A stretch of 64,000 nt of DNA from Gentiana macrophylla (GCA_026214975.1 CM047817.1:56168246-56232245), one strand, 5' to 3'; shown: positions 34,507 to 47,700, counted from the first letter of the stretch. The notes: generated from the sequence alone by a model not told the origin. Translations and numbers: made by a program.

Positions 34507-36336
34507 TGTTAGGTGTAATGCCCGAAAGACAATTTTTGTAATTGTTTTATTTAATAAATGAAATGATGTTATTATTCATATTTATTATTCTCATAATCAC
34601 CGATATGACAATAGTATTTACACTACGAAAAAACCACGAGTATATCGTTTATGTAATCATTTAACTCGGTGTATGAGACATACGGGAGGATTGAGTTAGT
34701 GAAGATGTACTTAAAATACAATTAGTCCGTAGTAAAGTTAATCGAGAGTATCGGGTCTCCCTTTAACGCATTATTAATGCGCCCATAACACGATAGGTGT
34801 GATCGTCTTATCCGGACTTTCGGTTAAGGGAACCTAATGGGGCATTTATATATGATAGATATATCATATAGAATTTGACCGATTTGATCTGAGTTCTCAA
34901 TATAATTCCGTAATTGAGAAGTCTTATCGAATCATTAGATGATCATATTATGGATATATCTTAATCACGAGGTGATCGCATGATCATTGCTTGAATCGAG
35001 ATGAGGTTTGACTTGACGGTTAAGGATTACATCGAGTCTGTGATCTCGAATTACCCCATCTTGGCATTGTCTTTGGATTGAGTGAGTAGTCGCGTGTTAT
35101 CACAGATCTGGGAATCCATTCCTTCCATTTATGGAAGTAGATAGACAGATTCCACTTATGAGTTAATCCTGAGACATTGATCGATCCATGGGATTCATAT
35201 TACAATCGATTAGCTACCAAAGGTGAGTTATTTGAATTATTGATCACTGCGGGGTTAACGGTAAGTAAGGACAAGATGTTACGAAAGGGGTTAACGGTAA
35301 CTTCCGATTTAGAATGAATAGTCTATGGAGGATTAATCCATATGAAATGATTATATCGATGGACACTTATTACTTTCGTGAGAGATAAATATAATCTTAT
35401 AATCGGAGAGTGTGCGATCACGGATTATGGTGGCATATTCCTTTGATTGATTTATCGAATATATAATTATTCTGTTGCGTCACGATAATTATTTATTTGA
35501 TTTATCGGAGTCACTGATTATTAGTCCATGGTCCCGACGCGCCTCCTCCTAATATAGCATGTATATTCTCGGACGTCGAATCCTAATAATATTGATTTAG
35601 TTCATGTTGGACTTTATTAAAACGATATGTGAATTAATTGTTTAGTGGACTATTAAATTAGTTGGGCTAAATAATTAAATATGTGGAAAAACATTTTCCA
35701 TAATCTTGGCCCAAATTATTGTGTAATGGCAAAATTGATATTGACTAGGTCAATATACATAAATGGCGCCACATGTATCTATTTTTGCAAGGAATTAGTT
35801 TTCTTGTGTATAAAAAAGACATGTGCATAAAATATTTATTGGATAAATATTTATGGTAATAAATAAAGATAAATATTATTTTTAGATTTGTTCTAAAATA
35901 TTATGAGATTATCTTTTATTTATGGATTTATTTATTGGAATAATAAAATCCTTGGAGGCTAAGTTTTACTCTTCTATTTAAAGAGAGTTCTCCCAAGCCT
36001 CAAAACAACACATATAATTTCGACTCTCACTTAGAAAAAGCAAGAGGAAATTTCGCCATAGCAAGGATAAATCTTTGGTGATTTTTCCGGTAGCATATCG
36101 GAGGGTTCGAGCGAGGTTCCTTCCACGGAATTGCTTGGATCACACGCACGGAAGGCTGTGTGTGCTCATCACATCTACTCTCAACAAATCATCCTTGCGG
36201 TTCTTCGATTTGGATTTAGAGATCCAAAAGGTATGATACACAAACTAACTTGTAGATGTAGATTTAATGTTTTATTACGTATACACATAGATCTAGATCC
36301 TTAAATCGCTTCCGTTGCGATGATATTTTCCCAACA
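34507..36336 (+). repeat. Family A LTR, copy 4
   Basis: Runs from TGTTAGGTGTAATGCCCG to TTTTCCCAACA. It is the same subfamily as copies 3 and 6 (TATTTAAAG box at 35975-35983, TTGTTGAGAGTAGATG-type U5). Confidence 0.93.
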
Positions 36337-36346
36337 GTGCTACCAC
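36337..36346. other. 10-bp remnant between two LTR ends facing each other
   Basis: GTGCTACCAC. Its left part equals the start of a plus-strand PBS context (GTG) and its right part resembles a minus-strand one (ATACCAC). It looks like two PBS ends fused with loss of everything between. Confidence 0.6.
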
Positions 36347-38219
36347 TGTTAGTAATACCATCCGCAGCGGAAGCGATTTTATGGATCTAGATCTATAAAC
36401 TACACGTAATAAAATAACTAGATCTATATCTACAAGGGGGTTGTAGATCATACCTCTTGGATCTCAAAATCCAAGTTGAAGAACCGCAATAGGATGAACG
36501 AAGGAAAGCGTGAAGAGCACCACGATCTTCCGTACGTGTGATCCAAGCAACTCCCGGTGGAAGGAAATTCTCGACTCGAACCCTTCCGATATGCTACCCG
36601 GAAAAATCTCCAAGATTTCCCCTTATTCTCCCCTTGGCCGAAATTTTCCTTCTCCTCTCTAAGAGGTAGAAGTCGAAAATTACATGTGTGTTAAGGCTTG
36701 GGAGAACTCTCTTTATATAGGAGAGTAACCCTTGTCCTCCAAGGATTAAATAATTAAGAGATAATTATTACATTAATCCTTTTTCCAAATAAAAGATAAA
36801 TAAAATAATTATCCCAAACAAATTAGGATAAATCATATTATTATCTAATATTTCATGAATTATCATTTAACAAATAAAAGATAAATCACACATTAAATAA
36901 TTATCCAAGAAAAACCAATTTCTTCCTAATTATTTGTCAAAAAAAGGCGCCACCTTTTATTAAGAAAGGTTCACACGCTTTTTCCAATATTTGACCAATT
37001 GGGTCAAAATTGTCAACACACTAATTTGGGCCAAGTCACTTTAAAATGTCTTTTCCGTGTATTTAATTATTTAGTCCAACTAATTTAATAGTCCACTAAA
37101 CAATTAATTCACATATCGTTTTAATAAAGTCCAACAAGAACTAAATTAATATTATTAGGATTCGACGTCCGAGAATAGCTATGCTATATTAGGAGGCACG
37201 CTGGGGACCATGGACTAATAATCAGTGACTCGATAAATCAAATAAATAATTATAGAATAATTATATTCGATAAATCAATCACGAATAATATGCCACCATA
37301 ATCCCGCGATCGCACTCCTCCGATTATGAGATTATATTTATCTCCTCACGAGAATAATAATAAGCGTCCCATGATATAATCATTACATATGGATTAATCC
37401 TCCATAGATCGCTTCATTCTAAATCGGAAGTTACCGTTAACCCTTTTAGAACCTCTTATCCTTATTTACCATTAACCCCTAGTGATCAATTAATTCATAC
37501 AACTCACCGGTGATCAATCGGTGTGATATGAACTCGCGCGATCGATCGCTTTCTAGGATTAACAAATAAGTGGAATCGTTTATCTACTTCCATAAATGGA
37601 AGGAATGGATTCCGTATCTGTGATAACACGTACTACTCACTCAATCCAAAGACAATGCCAAGATGGGGTAATTCGCACCACAGACTCGAGTGTAATCCTT
37701 AACCGCCAAGTCAAACTTCATAATGATTCAAGCGCTTGGATCGTGATCACCTCGAGATTAAGATATATCCATAAATATGATCATCCATTGATTCGATAAG
37801 ACTTCTCGATTACGGAATTATATCGTGAACTCCAATCAAATCGGTCCAAATTTCTATATGATATATCTATCATATATAAATGCCCCATTAGGTTCTCTTA
37901 ACCGAAAGTCCGGATAAGACAATCACACCTATTGCGTTCTGGGCGCATTAGTAGCACGTTAAAGGAGAGACCCGATACTCTCGATTAACTTCACTACGGG
38001 CTAATTGTATTTTAAGTACATCTTCACTAACTCAATCCTCCCGTGTATATACCATACACTGAGTTAAGTGATTACATAAACGATATACTTAGGGTTTTCA
38101 CGTAGTGTAAATACTATTGTCACATCGGTGAATATGATAATAATAAATATGAATAATAACACCATTTCATTTATTAAATAAAACAATTACAAAATTGTCT
38201 TTCGGCATTACACCTAACA
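36347..38219 (-). repeat. Family A LTR, copy 5
   Basis: Minus strand, from CACCTAACA at 38219 back to TGTTAGTAATACC at 36347. It belongs to the copy 1 subfamily (TATATAAAG box, 36711-36719). Its middle (about 36750-37030) diverges from the other copies. A PPT follows at 38220. Confidence 0.92.
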
Positions 38220-41200
38220 ATCTCCCACTTGCACGAAAGCATGTGATTAATTGTTTTAGAGCACACCCTATTATTTAAAACTACAGCAAACTACATCTCC
38301 CACTTGCTCTAAAGCAATGGTGACTCATCCCGTATTTTAGTACCCACTAAGCATGTCATAACCATTTCAGATTCCAAAATACACTCCGAGTATGCCGTCG
38401 TAGGATAGGTCAGTGACTCGGGGAGTACCTACATCTAAATGTCATGGGTCTTAATGACTAGTCAGGTTGTCGGCTCGAGACGATCCGTAGAATCAAAACG
38501 TCGCCGGTCCATCTAAACATGTGGTACTTTCCCAATATGCTCTTGAACTCAAGTGATTTCGGAAATCCTTATTAGCTACCCCTTCATCGTTTGCACAATG
38601 ATGTGGTATCGGCTTTCCAAATCTGGAATCACTCCTAATCGAAAAAAAGAAATCCACGAGGCTATATCGCCTCTAGCTACTACAAAAGCCGCTAATCACC
38701 CAACTAGTTAAAGTCGAGTTGGCGTTCTGCTGGATTCCTCCAGGCAATAGCTTCAACACAATAGTAAACACTCGAGACCGAGATCGACTTAACGATCATC
38801 CTTAATCGACACAAAGTCGAACTGATTGTATTCTCACATATCCAAGTTCACATTTGAATATGCCCGCATATTATTCCTCGTTCTCTCAAGATACTAAAGG
38901 ACATACTAAACTTGCTTCGTTAACTCCGAATCTAAGATTCGGTCAAAATTGACGTTCAATAACTCGACCATCTCTTACTAGAAAGAGAATCTATCCCATT
39001 TCTCTTGATCCAAAGATTAAGAGAGTCATTCCCGAGGCATAGGGTAGAACTTCCTCGTTGAATGTTGCATACACAGATGCATCATCTTAACCAATAAGAT
39101 GGATGGGAAACCAAAGGATCGATTCTAATGAATTCGACCGAGTCAAACTCTTAAGAATGTTGTCCAAATCTCCGCTATGAGAATTGTGGCATTGTCGATT
39201 CGACTTGAGATAACACACCCATGTTGATTCCAACTGATGCAAAGTTATCCTTCACAAACACTAATATATATTTATATATTCACTCTTGTACTAAAATTGA
39301 TATCCAGGTCTACAAAAGATTTATCAATATTCTCGTCAAATCCACATGTTTTAGAAACATGTGACTTCTAATGACCAAGAGGTTTGCTTCTTATCCACAA
39401 AGGACATAAGCACGGGCGATCACCTGTCATAGGTTCTTAAGCGAAGACCCTTCATTTCGAATGAATCCAGATTCCGCTTTGTTCGGCATGAAAGTCTCAG
39501 GGGAATCACCCCTATTTTCTCTTTCGAACGAAATCATGCAATACCGAACTCATTCTACTCCTTTCCGTGTAGATCCAATTACTCCCACTGGGCCTGAGGC
39601 GCTGTGTGTGGTACAAGAGCATGAACAGTAATTGGAGTACCGAACTCCATTCACAGGGTTATGGCTATTAAACCAACCTCTATTTATCGTAATACTATCA
39701 TCGCTTCACAAAAGAGCCATAGGTTATCAATCGATCCTCGACCATAAAGTCTGCAGAACCCATAATGGGTAATGGATAAACCATACTCCCACTATTTTCT
39801 TGGTGGATCGAAATTGCGATTTAGTTCAAGAGTATTTAGTGTCATCACCAACAACCAATGTTGGATGTGGTTTGATCTAATCGATAAAGTAACTACCTTG
39901 AGTAACCGTACTCTAAGGTTCAAGGTTTGTTGTTCATAGACTCTATCGTAAAGGGTGCAACAAAGATAACCGTCCCCTTCCCGATGTCAAGAATCGATAA
40001 CGAACCTTTTTCTCTTAAGCCTTTTAAAACCAGTGAGTGATATAGGTATGTCACTGTGTCATTCGTGTCAAACGAGAGACAAACTTAGTTTGATCAAAGG
40101 TGATTACGGACTTTGAAAATTCTTCTAGTGAATTTTCGGTGTGTAAATGATTACACACGTAATCGTTCTAATTGAAAAATCGGAAAATCATAAAGCTGTT
40201 GCTAGTTAGACGATATTTGGAATCGATGAACTAGTGGGAGTTTTATGATTTGTATTTTTCTGAAACATTAGAATCGTAAGTGTTTTTACGAGAGATTTTC
40301 AAATTGAAAAATGGAAAATCATAACATAAAGCATTCTTTGGTTAGACGGTATTTGGAACCGATAAACTAGTGGGAGCTTTAATCTTATGATTTGTTGTTT
40401 TTCTAGTATATTAGAAAATCCGACAAGTCGGACAAGTAACACTCAAATAGACATCCCACGGTTCAAGAGTAGTGTCTACTCACACGAATCGCTAGTTCAA
40501 AATCTGTTTCCATTTACGGAAAGTCAAGAATGGGAGAGTATGTCTAAGAGTGTTAGTCATCTAAAACGAGTTGATTTTAAGGCTAAACCGAAAATTAATA
40601 AACTGAAAATCATAGGATAAGGATAGTGATTTCGATCACCAACCTATGAATCCTTGGCGATTTTCTTGAACTAAGTTCTTTGGAAGAACAAGGCGAAAGG
40701 CATTTAACGATTAAAAGAATAAACAACAGCGATTAATTTTAGCTAGAATAGTGGGAGTGATATAAGGAAATGAATCTCGATTCAATCCTTGGTTATCGCG
40801 AAAAAATTATTTTCCGCTTAAAATTACGTTGGAACGAAAGGATTTACCTTCTATTCGATAATTTGTTTGTCGATAGAAAGTGAATATACCATTTGTAGTA
40901 CTGAATCCAAGACTCGGACTTTTGTTTGATAAAGTCAAAACCACTTACAATCTCACAAATATGTATATAACACATCTTAAGAACTATTAAAAGCAATTGG
41001 CTTCGATATTTAGATAAACGCTTCTTTATAGTCCATAATTAGTGCATAGTCCCTAAAAGACAAGACTCAAGACTCGGCTCAGGGTGATTCCTTTCTCCCG
41101 ATCCGGTTATATTGTCTCAAAGGTTCAATGACTAAGCTTCCTTTCAATCGAGAAAGGAAAATGGTTATAAAGAAGTAACATAGCTTGTTCATGATGACCT

Positions 41201-42862
41201 TCGGGTCTTATGAAAGATACAAGCTAGTGGGAGCTTATGAGTAGTGACTTCAGTCGACAACTACTCAAACACTCCGGTAACTTTATCCAAAATATTCAAA
41301 GGTGTCTCTCGACTTTGTCGGAAATGGAGTATTCTATACTCGAAATGGGCCATCACATAGTCCTGGGGATCCATGCTCGGTCTGCCTCATAGTGAAATGC
41401 TTTCACTAAGGAAGAAACCATTGAATTGCCTTTACTTAGTTGTAGATGTGCCACAATACACTGCTTAACTCAATAAAGATAAGATCTGGAAAGTTTCGTC
41501 CCGATCCGAGTTCGTTTGGTTTCCCGATCATCGAAGAGTTCGTACAGCTACAGATTTAGTTAGAAAGTAGTAAACCCTAGTTAGGGTTTTAGTTTTTATT
41601 TTCTAATAGATTAGATACGGGGGTGCCAACGATCCATCTCGGTGTTTAAATTTTCCGCATTTATTTTTTATGTGTTTGATCATAAAATAGATATAAAACC
41701 GGAATTGCCATGACATGCATCATATCATAAATCCACTCCATGCATACATGTAGAATTTTAATTTTGGTAATTAAAATAGGCATGTATACAAACTCGTGTA
41801 ATTAGTTGAAATTTAATTAATACGTGGTAATTAATAAATTTAGTAACTAATTAATGATCCGAGGACGGGTTATGAAATCGTTAGCCTTTCGGTGTGTGTT
41901 CTCGGTGAACCGCCTTAAAGCTGAAACGAGATCACGTTTTCAATTCGTAGTGTCTACGAGATTGAATGATGGTAAAAGAACAATAAATCTTGGATAAAAA
42001 CGGTTCGCTTATAGGTTGGGTGGTCAATTGAGCTTCGCTCGAACGACTTAACCCTCCTAGTGTGATGTATGCACGGGGGTCCGGCAAGACGAAGTCCACA
42101 ACGGAGAGCAGAGGGGTGATTCCTTCTTATCTCAATGAGGTCATCTTGACCCGATTTCGTCCGATCATCACATATGTTCCAACGAATAGGGCGGGTAGGC
42201 TTGCCTACGTTACCGACACCATTCGAATCCTTGATTTGATGTGCTTTTATGTTAACATCAAAAGACGTGGTTAGTTAACCCACCACCACTTCCAAAATAT
42301 TGAGTGGGAGCGGGGAGGCGACAGCCAACCCCACGGCCTCTACTATAGATGCAAGTAAGTGAGAGAAGGGTGGCGCCTCGCGGCGCTTTTGATTTCGTCC
42401 CCTACGGATGGTGTTCACCCCTATCAACATTCATGGCTTGGTCTCCGAAAGGATAGGATTTACGGGTACTCGTCGGGTCACCGACCTATCCTACGACGGC
42501 ACACTCGGGCGTACCTAAGAGATCCGATATAGTAGGTCACACTCATCAAGGGTATCTTTTGATAAATACCTAGGCTAAAAAAGGAAGGTAGTCAATGAAT
42601 AAAGGGATTTTCGATTCTCGTGGGATGTCTGATTCTCACAAGTTATTCATTGATTTAACCATTGATCTCTTTGACCTACCTACGGCGGCACTGAGATGCA
42701 AGGTTAAAACCTTGGAATGGTAGAGTAGACTTAATTTTTAGTTTACAATTCCTAAAATTTAATATAGTAGTGTTAAACTTGAATTAATTTATGTCATTTT
42801 ATTTACAGCATTATCCCTTACTAAATTGCTTACAATTGACTAGTATTGACTTCGTTAAAAAG
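38220..42862. mobile_element. Element D: rearranged copy of the element B interior
   Basis: 38220-40008 matches 26696-28500 in the same orientation. 40009-41480 then matches the reverse complement of about 28700-30300. 41590-42862 matches the reverse complement of about 30365-31640. The last two blocks are in the wrong order for a simple inversion. 41485-41590 has no counterpart in element B. No coding is conserved. The end fuses directly to a PBS and leader at 42861. Confidence 0.8.
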
Positions 42863-43225
42863 TGGTATCAGTCGCCATGGTGATCTATATTTATACGTAT
42901 AAAATATTAGATCTAGGAGTGGTAAAACATGTAGATTTTTTGTCCCAATTTTTTGGGGCCGATGCACATGATTATTTTTTTATGCGTATGAATGTCGTGG
43001 TTGAAGAGATGGATTGGGGTTGTACTTTGTTTACCCGTTAGATCTATTGTAAACTCATATAACGATGAAAATTGTTCATATGAGTATAGGAAATTATGTA
43101 ATTTATCTTTATTGCAAGTTTAATTTCCGAAGAAATAGATCTAGTTAGTAGTCATTTAGTATTTTTCTTTTCCTTAGAAAATAGGTTATGATTTTGTTCT
43201 AAAATATTATGAGATTATCTTAGTG
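42863..43225 (+). other. PBS and 5' leader of family A without an LTR
   Basis: TGGTATCAG (42863-42871) and the following leader match 24563-24900, then become mosaic. A short piece resembles the element B interior (TTTTCCTTAGAAAATAGG), and one (TTCTAAAATATTATGAGATTATCTT, 43198-43222) resembles LTR A. Confidence 0.75.
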
Positions 43226-43228
43226 TAG

Positions 43229-43264
<36 letters not shown>

Positions 43265-43440
43265 TTTGGACGAAAATATCACATCCAGTGTGAAAATTTT
43301 CACACCCGTGAAATTTTTGTAGCTTAAAAAAAAAAAAAAAAAAAAAAACAAACAAACTTTTTAGCCTAAATATCACACCTGTGTGTGAAATGTTTCACAC
43401 CCGTGAAATTCTACATCATCCAATTTCATTCCTTCTTTAA
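43226..43440. repeat. Two-unit A-rich repeat with palindromes
   Basis: Each unit starts GTAGCT(T)AAAA with a long A run and ends TTTCACACCCGTGAAATT. Unit 1 contains the perfect palindrome GTGTGAAAATTTTCACAC (43288-43305). Unit 2 contains GTGTGAAA-TG-TTTCACAC (43383-43400). Confidence 0.7.
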
Positions 43441-44640
43441 GTCCTTTCCTTTTCCAGTCTTTCCTAATCACCTTTAGCAACCTTTACGCACCTTGTTCCA
43501 CTCTTTTTCCATTCCTTGCAACCTATTCTCGGTCCGAACACCTAAGTGTCCTTTTTAGAGTCGGTTTTGAGTGCTATTTACTTTTGCTCGCCTTTACGGT
43601 TCATTTGACAAGGGTGCCTTATACGACTTAGTAAAAAAAAAAAAAAAACGCTGCTCTCTTGCCGCTCCTCGATTTTCACTTCGTATGTATGCTTACACGG
43701 TAAATCAGACCTTTAATTTTCAATCCGAGATCGAACGTACTATTGTCCGTCCAAACCGAAAAAGGAGGCAAATCTCTTTAGGTGGTCACTCGATAGAAAA
43801 CCTTGAAGAAGCTTGCCAGAAGAACTTGAAGAAACCGTTATCACAATGGTGACAATAGACGGTCATTAGCAGATTATGCTATGCCGAGAGCCATCACGGT
43901 AAACCTGCCGTAGCCCTCGCTCGAAATCGCAGCAGAGACCACTTCGAGCCGAGACTGGTCTTATTCGGATGCTTCAAAGATGCATCTATCTTTTATGGTC
44001 TACCTTCGAAAATCCGATAATCATGTCCACGCCTTCCTGGAGATCTCGTGACACGACCCGCATTCAAGGAGTTTCGAGGATGCTATAAAATTAAAGCTTT
44101 TCCTTTCTCTCTGAGAGAGAAGCAAAAGAGTGGTATAACTCTTTAACCCCTCGATCTATTACCACTTGGGCAGGACTCGAGAAGGAGTTCCTAAGTCAGT
44201 ATTTTCCACCCTCAAAGACTGCCCAATGCCTGACTGACATTTTTACCTTCCAACATAAAATGGATGAGTCATTCTTCGATGCTTGGAAGCGTTTCAAATC
44301 TCTTTTATTCGTCATTTGCCCCATCATGGCCTAGATCTACAACGCCAAGTCAACACTTTCTTTAGTGGGTTGGTGAACTAACCAAAGGGATGGTGAATAG
44401 TTCATCTGGAGGAGCTTTTTTCAAAGAAGACACCCGACGAAGGTTGGGCTTTATTTGAAGATATAGCTAGATATAACTACGCTCCTTCATATCGTGCAAT
44501 TCTGACCCCATCCGTTCCAAAGATTGAGGAAGTCAATTCTCAGAATCAGGTGATCGCCATGCTGCAGCAGCAGGTGGCCGCTCTTACTCTGTCTCAAAAA
44601 CAGATCACACCTACTCCTCCTTATCAACAGAACGCTCAAG
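43441..44640 (+). pseudogene. Athila-2 gag, N-terminal and central parts
   Basis: The core Gag domain is clear at 44119-44334, which reads EAKEWYNSLTPRSITTWAGL and then FLSQYFPPSKTAQ and DESFFDAWKRFKSLL, ending at a TAG. The preceding KAFPFSLRE (about 44092) is one frame off. Upstream coding from 43571 is broken repeatedly. Downstream, 44400-44640 continues with FEDIARYNYAPSYR-like residues and a Q-rich stretch. Decayed, but clearly homologous to the gag of Athila-1. Confidence 0.8.
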
Positions 44641-44653
44641 TTAGACATTAAAA

Positions 44654-45274
44654 TTGCGGATTGGTCACATGATCGACCAATGTCATGCGAATTACCAAGT
44701 CAATGCTGTCCAAAATATGAGACAGTATACCCCGATTATTTGCCAGACTTGTGGTCTAAAGGGCCACACTTCTCTAGCTTGTCCCCTAAACAGGGAAAAT
44801 GATGAAGTCAATGCTTTTTCTGGTCAGCAAAACCAACGATTCCCAAATCAATTTTCTGGCCAGAATAACTTTCAGAATCAGGGTTATAACCAAAACCGAA
44901 ATTTTAATCAAAACTCTGGTTATAATCAGAATCAAAATTCCAACTCGAACTATCAAAATTCCAATCGAAATTACTCTCAAAACCCGAATCAGAGTTCGAA
45001 TTCTCAACAGAGGTTCAATCGAGCATGGCACGCCAACACCAATTCTCCTTATCAAAACCGGTCTAATCAACATCCTCCCGGATTTCAAAATCCTCAAGGG
45101 CCATCTCAGTCCAATGATGCTCCTACCGATCTGATTTTGAGGAGCAACGAAAAACTATTAAAAATGGAGAGGCGGTTGGGACGATTAGGTGAGCAACTAG
45201 CTTCACGACCTCGTGGTCATCTGCCTGATTTCACAGAAAGAAATCCAAAGAAGGCAGCCAAGTGGCCCAAGTGA
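44654..45274 (+). CDS. Athila-2 gag C-terminal part with CCHC zinc knuckle (206 codons)
   Basis: The nucleocapsid part binds element RNA. Residues 30-43 read CQTCGLKGHTSLAC, a CX2CX4HX4C zinc knuckle with all ligands present. The stretch begins inside what looks like a second knuckle (GHMIDQC, residues 4-10), whose first two cysteines are lost to a frameshift at about 44650. Residues 55-150 are rich in Asn, Gln and Ser, like nucleocapsid tails of Athila proteins. RPRGHLPDFTERNPK near the end is also found in the gag of Athila-1 (5984-6229 region). The ATG used here is internal to gag and not a true start. Confidence 0.75.
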   Translation: MRIGHMIDQCHANYQVNAVQNMRQYTPIICQTCGLKGHTSLACPLNRENDEVNAFSGQQNQRFPNQFSGQNNFQNQGYNQNRNFNQNSGYNQNQNSNSNYQNSNRNYSQNPNQSSNSQQRFNRAWHANTNSPYQNRSNQHPPGFQNPQGPSQSNDAPTDLILRSNEKLLKMERRLGRLGEQLASRPRGHLPDFTERNPKKAAKWPK

Positions 45275-46430
45275 TTTGAACCCAAACCGGTGTCTTGATT
45301 CGACACCAACCACCCCTTATGGTAGGGAGGAAACTAGTGCCATGAATTTAAGATCCGGCACTCAACTTCAAGAAACCCTCGCATTCAACCGAACCGAGGA
45401 AACGAGTAGACCCTCCTACCACTTGATTCGGTGGGAGGGGAAGTTGAGAAGACCCAATCCCCCAATCTGGGTGAAGAAAAAGAGGAAGATGAGATAGAAA
45501 TCGAAGAAAGAATTCGGGTGGCTGACCAGACGACTGAGAAATCTGAAGAAGTGAGTCAGGAGGAGGATCCCTTGACAAGTAAGAAGACGGTGAGATGGAG
45601 CGATTTAGAAGATAAAGCTGTTAGTGCCTCTTCTAAGAAAGTTTTTTCTGAAGAAGAATTGAAGAAACTTCCATTTCCACCAAGGAAGAAAAACATCCCT
45701 TTATGCGAGGACAAGAAGTACGAGAAGGTACTCAACCTTCTGAAAAACACTCAAGTTAATCTACCTTTATCTGATGTGTTGGTTGAGATGCCCAAATACA
45801 CCAAATTCATAAAGGATGTAGTCTCATCTAAAAGAAGTTGGAGAGTATGGAAAAGGTAACCAGGTGAAGATTGTTCAATGATGAGTTATGAAGAGTTACC
45901 GATTAAGAAAGATGATCTGGGCGATTCGTCCTTACTTTTGCAAATTGGAGGTCTTATTTTCCCTAATTCTTTATGTGATTTAGGAGCTCCAATTAGTCTT
46001 ATGCCTTTATATGTGTGTCAACAGCTCCAATTAGACCATCTTTTGGAACCTACCACTATGAGTATTCAGTTCGCAGACAGATCATCCAAGAAAGCAACAG
46101 GGATTTTAAAGGATTTGTTGGTTCAGTCGATCGATTTACCTTTCCTGTGGATTGGTATGTCTTAGACATCCAACAACCCAATACACCCACGATTCTTGGG
46201 CGACCTTTTACATCTCACTGCTAGAGCCCTCATTGATTGTGATGACGGTGCTAAAGTAACTTTGCGTGTTGGAAATGAAGAAGTGAGCTTTAGTGTATCT
46301 AGAGCTATCAAAAGACCTTCTGAATGTCCAACCGGCTACTCTATCGAGGAATCATTTGATGATTTCGGTGATTTTCTAGAAGAGCAAGTCCTTGCGGTGG
46401 ATTACGAATACTAACGCTTGATCGATAATC
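45275..46430 (+). pseudogene. Athila-2 gag-protease linker and aspartic protease
   Basis: 45431-45859 is an acidic then basic linker ending LSDVLVEMPKYTKFIKDVV, a segment conserved before the protease in Athila elements. The protease starts near 45900. Its active-site motif is DLGA (45979-45990, residues 34-37 of the open stretch) where many proteases have DSGA or DTGA; Leu is common in this lineage. The second half, TPTILGRPF and ARALIDCDDGAKVTLRVG, lies in two other frames (46140-46410), so at least two indels disrupt it. Confidence 0.8.
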
Positions 46431-46439
46431 CGAACCATT

Positions 46440-47700
46440 ATGGTAGGATAGATTTGAATGAGCTTGGAGCCGAGGCCAAGAAGAAGTTGTAGTGAGTAAT
46501 AACCTTTCGCCTTGGAGGAAGTAGATTTATTAGAAGCTATGTTGCTCTCCTCTAATAATTTGCAAAGTAAAGTTTTAAAGTCTAGTTTGGAAGACCCTCC
46601 GATTGACCTCGAGTTAAAACCGTTACGAAACATTTAAAGTATGTTTTCTGAGAGAGAGGGTGATCGGCTTCCGTTAATTGTTTCCGCTAAGTGACGAGAG
46701 GAAGAAGAAGCGAAGTTGTTGGCCGTCTTGAAAAGAAATGAGAAAGCTTTTGGCTGGCAGGTAGGAGATATCAGAGGTATATCTCCTGACGTCTGTATGC
46801 ACAAGATAAAAATCGAAGAAGGAGCCAAGCATGTTAGACAACCTCAAAGACGGTTAAATCCTCACATGCAAGAGGTGGTGAAGAAGGAAATTATCAAGTT
46901 GCTTGATATGGGGATCATATATGCAATAGCTGACAGTGATTGGGTATCCCCCACGCAGGTGGTCCCCAAGAAAGGTGGTATCACTGTTGAAAAAAATGAC
47001 AAGGGAGAAGAAGTCGGCGCGTTGAGATTAGTCACGGTTACCGTGTGTGTATCGACTATAGGAAATCGAACGAAGTAACCATGAAGGACCACTTCCTCTC
47101 CCTTCATTGACCAAATGCTCGGCGTTTGGCGGACACCCTTTTATCGCTTCTGGGCGGATACTCCGGGTACTTCCAGATCCCTATAAACCCCGTTGATCAG
47201 GAAAAGACGACCTTCACCTGCCCGTATGGTACTTTTGCTTATAGGCGAATGCCGTTCGGCCTCTGTAATGCTCCTGCCACTTTTCAAAGATGCATGTTAG
47301 CAATTTTTGACGGGCTAATTGAGAAATGCATGGAGGTCTTTATGGACGACTTCTCGGTGTTTGGTAACTCGTTCGATGATTGTCTTGCTAATCTGGACAA
47401 GGTGCTTAACAGATGTGTGGAGAAGAACCTAATCCTCAATTGGGAAAAATGCCACCTTATGGTGGATGAAGGGATTGTTCTTGGCCATAAAATTTCAGCT
47501 AAGGGCATAGAAGTTGATAGGGCCAAAATAGAGGCCATAGAAAAGATGAACTACCCTAAGAACGTGAAAGAAGTGAGGAGTTTTCTTGGTCACGTCGGCT
47601 TCTATAGGAGATTCATTCAAGATTTCTCCAAGATCTCAAAACCTCTATCAACTCTACTTAAAGAGGACGTCATTTTCAACTTCGACAATGATTGCAAGTG
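46440..47700 (+). pseudogene. Athila-2 reverse transcriptase
   Basis: 46716-47070 carries KAFGWQVGDIRGISPDV, HMQEVVKKEIIKLLDMGI and WVSPTQVVPKKGG. A frameshift near 47030-47130 removes the YRKLN-type segment. 47126-47911 is a long open stretch with GYSGYFQIPI, MPFGLCNAPATFQRCM and the catalytic box FMDD (residues 72-75), then LGHKISAKGIEVD and the thumb segment FLGHVGFYRRFIQDFSKI. Apart from the one break the enzyme is well preserved, better than in Athila-1. Confidence 0.92.

Noticed and set aside
43226..43350. Long A runs as the tail of a LINE or SINE
   Set aside because: No target duplication, no endonuclease or RT of LINE type, and no Pol III boxes nearby; the runs are part of a two-unit repeat.
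44786..45134. 103- and 111-codon frames opposite to and overlapping the gag zinc-knuckle region
   Set aside because: They are by-products of Asn/Gln-rich gag codons, made of long runs of Ile, Arg and Leu without motifs.
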